This document shows positions 9,201-15,461 of a stretch of 64,000 nucleotides of DNA, piece after piece. Source of the stretch: UBA7330 sp043554545 (GTDB taxonomy: Bacteria; Bacteroidota; Bacteroidia; Cytophagales; Cyclobacteriaceae); the NCBI GenBank assembly GCA_043554545.1, contig CP121337.1, positions 1,984,001 through 2,048,000 on the forward strand, written 5' to 3'. Every line of letters begins with the position of its first letter. Position 1 is the stretch's first letter. Both the position numbers and the translations under genes were made by a program. Under the pieces are notes generated by a model. That model did no database searches and was not told the origin of the DNA. It saw only the letters and a list, made by a program, of their open reading frames with translations.

Positions 9201-10269
9201 TTTTGGTTATGCTCAACAAGCAACCATAAGTGGTGAAAACCTAGTAGTTCCTTTAGGTAGCGATTATCAGCTTAGCATTGATAAATACCTATTGCAACAT
9301 CCAAAAAACATGTTATCGTTGGATAGGATCAACCTTTCTTCGAATTATTCAGCAACAGCATATAGCAGTCAGCTAGCTTTTCAAAAGGACTGGTTTGATG
9401 TAAATGTTGATGATATCACAGTAAGCGGCCTGGATTTTAAAAGGTTTTTGGAAAAGAAGGAGTTCCAAACGAAGAAAATAACGGTGGAAGGATTAGACGC
9501 TTTGGTTTTAAGGGATAAGACTGTTCCATTTGATTCTTTAGCTGTTAAAGCTCTTCCTCAAAGCATGTTGCTTAACACAAACGCCTGGATATATATTGAT
9601 ACGGTATATGTAAAGGGAAACATCAAACATCAACTGATACCTGAAAATAACGATGAACTGGCAGAAATAAGTTTCAATAGACTTGATGCTTCATTATTCA
9701 ACATTACTACCGTAGATAGTATGGCCAACAAGCCTATGCATTTGGTTTCCACAGGACAACTCGCAGATACAGCACATTTTGAGATTAGGGTAGTCTTCGA
9801 TATGCAAGATCCAAAGGATAGATTTTCTCTCAATGGACAGATAGATCAAATGCAACTGGGTGCACTAAATAAACTGCTCCGCCCCTTAGCCAACATCAAC
9901 ATCAAAGAAGGATATGCGGAAAGAATAAATTTTAATATGAAAGCCAACAAAGAAGTTGCAACAGGTGAAATGCAATTTCGATATGACGATTTAAAGATTC
10001 AAATACTCAACCCTGAAACAAACGACATGTCGGGGCTAAATCAAGGCATTAAAACCTTCTTTGCCAATACCTTTGTTGTAAAAAGTAAAAACCCCAGCTT
10101 TATCATTTTAAGACCCGGTGTCATATTTCATGAAAGAGACTCCTCCCGTGCAATTTTTCATTATTGGGGAGAGGCTTTGCTTAGTGGAGCAGTAAGTAGC
10201 ATTGGTATCAATAAGAGTAAAAAGGAGGAAAAAAGGTACGATAAAGAAATTGAAGAAAAGGAAAGATAA
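6202..10269 (+). CDS. Very large AsmA/DUF748-like membrane-anchored periplasmic protein
   Basis: A 1355-residue protein with a short basic N-terminus, one transmembrane helix (about residues 14-34) and a very long, beta-rich periplasmic region. It is made of repeated blocks of the type IDxGKF/LRIDLFKID and LTLSGLDI, typical of AsmA-like and TamB-like repeats. A C-terminal conserved part (about 1230-1330) includes MQFRYDDLKIQIL. It ends in a highly charged tail (KEEKRYDKEIEEKER). AsmA-family proteins form long grooves that help move phospholipids or assemble the outer membrane. That role is inferred here from architecture, not from a close named homologue. Monocistronic, divergent from the ceramidase-like gene. 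Confidence 0.7.
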   Translation: MGSPPAKKLKKSIITWAAILLVISLVILGLLRLGVYYSSDILYQLVKNETNGFYQISYEEIDIDLWNKAIKLKKVTLKPDSSKEYPTNSLNNLYDLELSGLNIQLKSITSIYMKRQLVIENVRIIDPQIHVTRKDNVPDESFSLQTGNLYKEIAAYLRVLRIDLFKIDNGKFTHSPSELGLGNIDLFVRNILIDSASRPDQRFYSENIELEIHNQSFKLGDSIHQLSFDRFLLSTADSVLTFENLTLKPISETDRTLNKLDDKMIYDISIPELKLKGVDYFSAYRLNHLEMEELSLTDSYISLEEHSDSNVKKRSITDNSLLKQLINVFDEVKIGKMRFINTQLELKTNDDYNHNYQHVQTKRADIVLYNILLDSTNHQFDRSKKYFNDVDIIIKDYRSYLPDSIHTIQFDLLQLSSFDSTLRFENFNISNQGIINDADMYLSINLPMVHFKGLNYLDILLRKQLIIREMRLQNPDIVFESNSAYLGQMDYSPDSLYSIIADYFKVVGIKKLLLDQGSFSINKQLSFGQADFMISNFNIPGDSNSWYDVLDDMSFDIHDMVMHNEKIQLEADHLVVDSLRGKLVFDQLSIDYLDSSTTLSGNLSNLTITGIDIDHMSAGNHLAFDTISMINPQVDVVIYKPKSDRIINDFSVDKFIEIVNGKIHVKNYDSTEIEFNKFNTNLTMSANKNIQYGTAESISITSPILSHKLYISQLKISKEQILTINNIVVESLIDRPIQKIQMNGQLPGVTLYGLDQNMFWSDHKIVGDSLILKTPNLNLSINDVDKGMITSDSFGIQLQKVILDTGRLTISGIEKSAIHSMNMLEISATLEGFEFPQHAMSSADHLLFAEDLALHVKDFEIVTTIGDNLSISELTFHKIDGLLDFDSLRYDQANSTTSALLPNTKIIGLDLHAYLSNQRIILDSIQVTAPYVMLDINSLNVDSEHPIKALPAPIKFNYLSSKGIEFKFVDHLNKTNYSMHKGNIEIDEFSAKNEIHWNQFFGYAQQATISGENLVVPLGSDYQLSIDKYLLQHPKNMLSLDRINLSSNYSATAYSSQLAFQKDWFDVNVDDITVSGLDFKRFLEKKEFQTKKITVEGLDALVLRDKTVPFDSLAVKALPQSMLLNTNAWIYIDTVYVKGNIKHQLIPENNDELAEISFNRLDASLFNITTVDSMANKPMHLVSTGQLADTAHFEIRVVFDMQDPKDRFSLNGQIDQMQLGALNKLLRPLANINIKEGYAERINFNMKANKEVATGEMQFRYDDLKIQILNPETNDMSGLNQGIKTFFANTFVVKSKNPSFIILRPGVIFHERDSSRAIFHYWGEALLSGAVSSIGINKSKKEEKRYDKEIEEKER

Positions 10270-10319
10270 AATACCTGCATCTGTTATGCTTCAATACTGC
10301 CAATTAAACTACTTGCCTA

Positions 10320-10571
10320 TTATGTGTCTTGCGTAATGCGTGATTCTGAGTATAAATCATATATCGCCACGAGTATTTCTTCCATGCTAAGATGACTTTT
10401 ATAATCGGCTAAGTCATCCCTGGTACTTACAAAAGCAGGCTGATATTCCTCATCAAAAGTATTCCAAATTACCAGTAGGTAATGATAGCCCAGATTACTG
10501 CTCCTACCCTTTTCAAGCCATGAATCAAATGTTTCTTCGCCCAATGATTTGCCATATAATGCTTTAAACAT
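10320..10571 (-). CDS. Small conserved-looking protein of unknown function, last gene of VLRF1 operon
   Basis: An 83-residue soluble acidic protein with no signal peptide or membrane helix. I recognise no domain. It contains a tryptophan- and tyrosine-rich middle (LGYHYLLVIWNTFDEEYQPAF) and a helical acidic C-terminus. It begins 17 bp after the stop of the VLRF1-like gene and is on the same strand, so it is very likely the last gene of the operon 12516-10320. Its role may be tied to that of its neighbours, but nothing in the sequence says how. Confidence 0.6.
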   Translation of the reverse strand: MFKALYGKSLGEETFDSWLEKGRSSNLGYHYLLVIWNTFDEEYQPAFVSTRDDLADYKSHLSMEEILVAIYDLYSESRITQDT

Positions 10572-10588
10572 CCTAAGCTTTTTTTTGG

Positions 10589-11272
10589 CTATGATAGTTG
10601 ATTTTTAAACCATGACCTGAGCTTAACTTCGTATTTTTTTTCATGGATCAGGACAGGTGCGTATAATTTCTTTATAGCTGCATCCAGGTGAGTAAAGTTA
10701 GACTGGGAAATATGCAGTGGAATTTTATAGAGTTTTGGGCTTTTCTTGTCGAAAGGACAAGCTACCTTAGACTGATACAAATAAGGGATCAGTGTGGCTG
10801 AACAACTTAATGCAATTCGATCCACCTCATGCTCCTGAAATAGGTCAGTGAGTGTACCATTAATATTTTCAAAAAATGCGGTAGTTCCAGCCAGTCTCAC
10901 CCGTGAACCTGCCTTCGATTTACCTCGCTTTTTCAGGTACTTGATCTGACTGAACCCTTGTTTTCTTCTCGTCATGTATGCTGAGAAAGTGGTGTGGTAG
11001 ACATTCTCTTTTCCTTCCATCACAATAATAGCTGCATTACCGGATGTTATGCTTAGATATAAGCTGCAAGCATCCTTTTTAAGGATTGATAAGTCTTCTC
11101 GCAACGATAGATGGAGAGGTAAGCGGATAGTTCCCATCGTTTCATGAATTTCATCTGATAAAATGACCTGATGCTTCTTTATGTCATAAAAGTAGTTGGG
11201 GACCTGACTTCTGACTGCCTCAAAAAGACGATCCATATTTTGATGATATAGATTTATTTGGAGTTGACGCAT
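10589..11272 (-). CDS. Vms1/ANKZF1-like release factor (VLRF1) domain protein, candidate peptidyl-tRNA hydrolase
   Basis: A 227-residue protein whose middle carries the signature of the eRF1-like VLRF1 domain of yeast Vms1 and human ANKZF1. The motif TRRKQGFSQ is at residues 101-109, followed by a basic KxxGSRVRL segment and an AFFENINGTL helix, in the order seen in Vms1 (R-K-x-G-G-S-Q, then SAGxxLRRxNE). Gln109 aligns with the catalytic Gln that replaces the GGQ motif of release factors. Vms1 cleaves nascent chains from peptidyl-tRNA on stalled, split large subunits during ribosome quality control. Family assignment is by motif; release activity here is inference. It lies in a four-gene operon with a J-domain-like gene, with gaps of 29 and 17 bp. 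Confidence 0.7.
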   Translation of the reverse strand: MRQLQINLYHQNMDRLFEAVRSQVPNYFYDIKKHQVILSDEIHETMGTIRLPLHLSLREDLSILKKDACSLYLSITSGNAAIIVMEGKENVYHTTFSAYMTRRKQGFSQIKYLKKRGKSKAGSRVRLAGTTAFFENINGTLTDLFQEHEVDRIALSCSATLIPYLYQSKVACPFDKKSPKLYKIPLHISQSNFTHLDAAIKKLYAPVLIHEKKYEVKLRSWFKNQLS

Positions 11273-11301
11273 GAGGGAATGTATTGTTCCTTAATATCAG
11301 G

Positions 11302-11691
11302 TCATTTACATAGCATATCCAGATGATCTATCATGCGCTTAGCAATGATATTGATCATTCTTTTATTACTCTGGTTTTTTATTGTGATATATTGAAGATA
11401 CTCTGCTACTGTTAATTGACCCAAAACTACGCCACGTAATTCACTTCTAAAATTAGAATCTTGTCGAAAAACACTTTCGAGATAGTTGACCTGTTTTTCT
11501 TTACTCAGGCCACTTAAAGGATTTTTTTTAGTTTTCAGGTAGTCCCTCAGGTATTCGATGAACAGGTCATGCTTCATCTTAATGATTGGGCGTATCGTAT
11601 CATTCTGAAAAATTTCCTCTGGACTCATATCTGCAGTCATTTTAATAGAAGGAATATTTGGTCTTATTTGATTTACAGGCATAGTGGACAA
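11302..11691 (-). CDS. Conserved small Bacteroidota protein (often mislabelled glyoxalase)
   Basis: A 129-residue soluble, largely helical protein. Its core, with EEIFQNDTIRPIIKMKHDLF and a C-terminal KRMINIIAKRMIDHL, resembles a short protein conserved in Bacteroidota that databases often call glyoxalase without good reason: no metal-binding His/Glu pattern of the VOC fold is present. Function unknown. It is the second gene of the minus-strand operon, 51 bp after the J-domain-like gene and 29 bp before the VLRF1-like gene. Confidence 0.7.
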   Translation of the reverse strand: MSTMPVNQIRPNIPSIKMTADMSPEEIFQNDTIRPIIKMKHDLFIEYLRDYLKTKKNPLSGLSKEKQVNYLESVFRQDSNFRSELRGVVLGQLTVAEYLQYITIKNQSNKRMINIIAKRMIDHLDMLCK

Positions 11692-11742
11692 ACATCAAAA
11701 GGACTAACCTTGTTTAGGTTTCTCGATTGGGCATTCAAATGC

Positions 11743-12516
11743 CTAAAGATCTGATCCTTCTTTTGTTCTTGTTCGTCTTTTCAACTTATTGATGCGGTCT
11801 TGATAATATATTCTCAGTTCATCTATGAAGGTTGTGGGGTCTTCATAGGTGGTTAATACGTGGTAAGTATGTCGGGATTTCAGATTGTTAAGGTTCTCTT
11901 CAAGTTGTATTTTCCTCTTGATCAAATAAGCATCTGGTGAAGCTGTCAACTTTTTTTTATGGACAGTGCTTACAGTATTCATCGGGAGATTTTCATGATA
12001 AAACAGATGTGCATGATAAGCTTTTAAAGTGGCAAGGTCTTCCTGCTTATAAATCTCTACCAAACGGGTAGTCAAAGCTGTAGCCAGTGCTATTTTATCA
12101 TCCTTCATAGAAAAATTATCAGGATGGACATAAAGCATGGCTTCTCTGTATAGTCGTTTTTTTTCTTTGAGATCGAATTCGTTAATCTTTTTAGCTTTCG
12201 ATGACTGCGCTTGAACCGTAAGGTTGGCAGGCGCTACATGCCTTTTCCCCTTTTTCTTTTGTTCCAGCCTCTTTAATTTTTTCTCCTGCTTTTGGTTCTT
12301 AAATAATACGGATAGCTCTTGTACTTCGATAATTGCAGCTGTCAACTGAGACCGCAATGAAGCTTCAAATACATCAACTTCTTTACTAATGTCAGCTAAT
12401 TCCTTTTGGAGTGCTGCGATATCTTCATTCAAAGAAACATATTTAGCATCCTCCTTTTTAGTACTTATTAGCTGCCCGTGTTTCATATCGCAAAGGTTAT
12501 TTATTTTTCTACTCAA
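11743..12516 (-). CDS. J-domain-like co-chaperone with coiled-coil arms
   Basis: A 257-residue soluble protein. A coiled-coil region (about residues 30-90) ends in a lysine-rich tract (KRLEQKKKGKR), followed by a J-like segment with YREAMLYVHPDNF, where HPD is at 131-133. The HPD tripeptide is the DnaJ motif that stimulates Hsp70 ATPase. The helix after it (RLVEIYKQEDLATLKAYH) fits helix III. The C-terminus is basic and helical. The basic stretches would suit RNA or ribosome contact, but that is inference. First gene of the operon 12516-10320, whose third gene is the VLRF1-like protein. Confidence 0.65.
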   Translation of the reverse strand: MSRKINNLCDMKHGQLISTKKEDAKYVSLNEDIAALQKELADISKEVDVFEASLRSQLTAAIIEVQELSVLFKNQKQEKKLKRLEQKKKGKRHVAPANLTVQAQSSKAKKINEFDLKEKKRLYREAMLYVHPDNFSMKDDKIALATALTTRLVEIYKQEDLATLKAYHAHLFYHENLPMNTVSTVHKKKLTASPDAYLIKRKIQLEENLNNLKSRHTYHVLTTYEDPTTFIDELRIYYQDRINKLKRRTRTKEGSDL

Positions 12517-12629
12517 TCGATAAACTTCTCTTAGTTATAAATGGACGGCTTCACTCATTTATCATGCTGTTCATCAGTTATCTTAATTTTTATAGATGGG
12601 AAATCAAATGTCATTATTAACTTAACCAC

Positions 12630-12818
12630 ATGGATAAAGAGATGATGAACAAATTAGAAGAGGTTCGCTCGCTCTTGTTAGAACCGGAAGCATTTAACAA
12701 ACTGGTTGCAAAATACGAGGTAGACCCTAGTGAGGAGAATCTTAGAGAAGTGATAGACCTGGTGACTATTGAACTTGCAAAAGGTCGCCTCAAAGGTTTG
12801 GATAATCAATCAAAATAA
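12630..12818 (+). CDS. Small helical acidic protein of unknown function
   Basis: A 62-residue soluble protein with a mostly helical composition (MDKEMMNKLEEVRSLL at the N-terminus). No family recognised. It starts 113 bp from the divergent J-domain operon and faces the LOV-phosphatase gene convergently. The codon use resembles that of neighbouring genes, and the reading frame has a clear ATG, so I keep it as a probable small gene. Confidence 0.45.
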   Translation: MDKEMMNKLEEVRSLLLEPEAFNKLVAKYEVDPSEENLREVIDLVTIELAKGRLKGLDNQSK

Positions 12819-12865
12819 TCGCAATAATATACACTGTGTGCAAATTGGAAGGATCTGCCCAGTAG

Positions 12866-14077
12866 TCATTCAAGCACTTCAAAACCTACCAAGGTAAAGT
12901 CATCACTGAAGGCTTTTTTAGCACTGTACTCAAGTCCAAACAATTTAATGCGTGCTAAAAGATCCTCAATTGGAAGATGTGCATTATTCATAAGAAAAGA
13001 AGTGAAGGCATCCCTGTCAATCATTTCCTCATCTTCATTTCTAACTTCGAGAATTGCATCAGTATAAAGGAGTAATTTATCACCAATCTCCAGTTGTAAT
13101 TTTGATTCTGAATAAGTAACAGCGTCCTTGCTAAATGCACCGACTAATGGACTTTCAGCTTTTAAGGGGATTACTTTATCTAAACCGGGTCTTAACACGT
13201 ATCCTTCCGGATGACCTGCCTGGGTGTAGGTCAGTATTTTATTATTCGAATCATAGACAACATAAAACATTGTCACAAAAGACCCCCTTGGCATTTTATT
13301 GTAAAGCTTTTCGTTGGTATTGGCAACTACCTGAGCAGTTGAATCAGAATGTAGTGATGAACTTTTAAATGCGAATGAAGTCATGAAAGTCAGCAAGGCT
13401 GCCTGTATACCATGGCCAGTGACATCTGCTATAAGGATACCATAGACCCCATTATTTATCTCGGAAACGTCATAAAAATCTCCTCCAATCTGACTCATGG
13501 GTTCATATATAGCAGAGAATCGGATTTTTGGGGTTTCTGGAAATAAAAGTGGCAGGATAAAATGCTGAACCCTTCTCGCCTGCTCAAGCTCGTAATTAAT
13601 TTTATCCTGAAACATTGCCAACTCTTTATTGGCTGCCTGCAGCTCTTTTTGTGTTTCTCGTAATTCAGTGATATCTGACTGCACGCCCACATAGTGGGTC
13701 GTGGTACCCTTATCATCTTTGAGTGGAGTAATAGATAGTCTATTCCAAAAAGGGGTGCCGTCTTTTTTATAGTTCAGTAATTCAACAGTCGTCTCTTCAC
13801 CTTTTTTGATCGCTTCTCTAAGAGCATCTATAGGAGCTGGATCAGTGTCATCACCTTGTAGAAAACGACAATTCTTTCCAATAACATCTTCTTTGCTATA
13901 TCCTGTTAACCGCTCAAAACCATCGTTCACAAAAATAAGTGGTCTATCTGGCTCAGCCATTGAGCTAATAGTGATTCCCTCATTGGCTGTATTTGTTGCT
14001 TTGATCAACAAATCGTCATATGCCTTAATTGAAATAATTTCTTTAGATCCCTGGGTCATCGACAAACGAAGGTACAT
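12866..14077 (-). CDS. LOV-domain blue-light sensor fused to SpoIIE/RsbU-type PP2C phosphatase
   Basis: A 403-residue soluble protein. The PAS domain (about residues 22-140) has the complete LOV photoreceptor set: GKNCRFLQ at 67-74 with the adduct-forming Cys70, plus the flavin-contacting Asn102, Asn112 and Gln133. A short helical linker (about 140-170) leads to a SpoIIE-type PP2C phosphatase with GGDFYD (198-203), DVTGHG (218-223) and a C-terminal SDDFTLV, the metal-binding aspartates. Such proteins dephosphorylate anti-anti-sigma (STAS) proteins in partner-switching stress pathways. No anti-sigma or STAS gene is nearby. Met7 (14059) is an alternative start. Confidence 0.88.
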   Translation of the reverse strand: MYLRLSMTQGSKEIISIKAYDDLLIKATNTANEGITISSMAEPDRPLIFVNDGFERLTGYSKEDVIGKNCRFLQGDDTDPAPIDALREAIKKGEETTVELLNYKKDGTPFWNRLSITPLKDDKGTTTHYVGVQSDITELRETQKELQAANKELAMFQDKINYELEQARRVQHFILPLLFPETPKIRFSAIYEPMSQIGGDFYDVSEINNGVYGILIADVTGHGIQAALLTFMTSFAFKSSSLHSDSTAQVVANTNEKLYNKMPRGSFVTMFYVVYDSNNKILTYTQAGHPEGYVLRPGLDKVIPLKAESPLVGAFSKDAVTYSESKLQLEIGDKLLLYTDAILEVRNEDEEMIDRDAFTSFLMNNAHLPIEDLLARIKLFGLEYSAKKAFSDDFTLVGFEVLE

Positions 14078-14265
14078 CCAATATCCAAACTGAAAAACTT
14101 CTTTTCACAGTTTTTGAGGAACCTGAGACCTTATTTCATCATTATAAAAATGCCATAGACACGGTAATTCATATGATATCCCAGCTCGGAAGCTGAGCAA
14201 CTTTTAGTCACCTCTTAACTATCCATATTATATCATACGATTTCTATAAAATCAGACAGATATTA

Positions 14266-14297
14266 TTTATGCGATCAAAACAATTACTATAGTTTTG
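14266..14297 (+). promoter_or_regulatory. Promoter of the RND efflux operon
   Basis: A -7 box TAGTTTTG at 14290-14297 matches TANNTTTG, with a TTTA-type -33 element at 14266-14269, 20 bp upstream. Predicted transcription start is near 14304, leaving a leader of about 24 nt before the ATG at 14328. The box overlaps an in-frame TTG at 14295, which argues against that codon being the start. Confidence 0.5.
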
Positions 14298-14327
14298 CCG
14301 TTTCTTCGAGGCAATCCATTAATAATT

Positions 14328-15455
14328 ATGTTAAGAAAAATTTTAGGCATTGTGATTGGCATATGCTTTCTCGCAATAGCCATTTACTTTGCAGATTCAC
14401 TGATTAGTTCCAATCAACGTCCGCAACGCGAAGTTCCTCAAGTAGTCAAAACAGTATATACCCAATCTGTGATCAATGGTGAAGTACCAATTATTGTACA
14501 GGCAAGTGGTAATTTGGTCGCTTCCAGAAAAGTCGAATTATTTTCTGAAGTTCAGGGAATCTTAGTAGAATCTGGTACTCCTTTTAAAACAGGGCAAAAA
14601 TTCAGCAAGGGGGATATACTATTGAGGGTAAACAGTCAAGAGTTTTATACCAGTCTGCTTGCGCAAAGAAGTGCGTTATATGACTTAATTGCTGCTATGA
14701 TGCCTGACCTTAAATTTGATTATCCTGAAGCATTTGATAAGTGGAATAAGTATTTGAAAGCATTTGATCTCAATGAAAATATTAAGCCGCTACCAGAACC
14801 TAAGAGTGACAAAGAACAATTTTTTATTACTGGAAAACAGATTATCACTACTTTTTTTAATGTTAAAAACCTTGAAGAGCGATATAAGAAACATTTAATT
14901 CGAGCACCTTTCGATGGAGTTCTAACTGAGTCTTTGGTAAATGCAGGCACACTTATCAGAACCGGACAAATGCTTGGTGAGTTTATTTCTCAAGAAAATT
15001 TTGAACTGGAAGTATCGGTCAACGCAGAGTATCTTGAAATCATGAATGTAGGGAAGCAAGTCAAGCTAACCGACCTAAACAATCAGAAAGAATGGATAGG
15101 TACTGTAAAAAGAGTCAATGGTCGTATTGATCAGGAAACTCAAACAGTGCTCGTGTATATTGGTGTAAGCGGTAAGGGATTGGTTGAAGGTATGTATATG
15201 GAAGCAAAAATTGCGGCAAAACCACAAAGCAACGCCATTGAAATATCACGTGATTTACTTCTAAATGAAAAGGAAATTTTCATTGTAGAAAATGAGAAGT
15301 TGGTAGTAAAGGAAATCAAACCTGTTTACAACACCAATACTACAGTAATTGTAAAAGGGTTGAAGAACGGTACACAGATCATTAATAAAGCTGTGGCTGG
15401 AGGTTATGCAGGTATGCCTGTAAAAATGGTTTCAGATCTATCTATCAATAATTAA
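14328..15455 (+). CDS. RND efflux periplasmic adaptor (membrane fusion protein, HlyD/AcrA family)
   Basis: About 375 residues from the ATG at 14328. An N-terminal membrane anchor (LRKILGIVIGICFLAIAIYF) is followed by the first half of the lipoyl domain (VQASGNLVASRKVELFSEVQG), a short hairpin insert, the second lipoyl half (HLIRAPFDGVLTESLVNAGT), and beta-barrel and membrane-proximal domains. The adaptor bridges the inner-membrane pump and the outer-membrane channel. An in-frame TTG at 14295 would add 11 residues but lies in the -7 promoter box. First gene of a three-gene operon, 6 bp before the pump gene. Substrate unknown. Confidence 0.92.
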   Translation: MLRKILGIVIGICFLAIAIYFADSLISSNQRPQREVPQVVKTVYTQSVINGEVPIIVQASGNLVASRKVELFSEVQGILVESGTPFKTGQKFSKGDILLRVNSQEFYTSLLAQRSALYDLIAAMMPDLKFDYPEAFDKWNKYLKAFDLNENIKPLPEPKSDKEQFFITGKQIITTFFNVKNLEERYKKHLIRAPFDGVLTESLVNAGTLIRTGQMLGEFISQENFELEVSVNAEYLEIMNVGKQVKLTDLNNQKEWIGTVKRVNGRIDQETQTVLVYIGVSGKGLVEGMYMEAKIAAKPQSNAIEISRDLLLNEKEIFIVENEKLVVKEIKPVYNTNTTVIVKGLKNGTQIINKAVAGGYAGMPVKMVSDLSINN

Positions 15456-15461
15456 TAAGCC

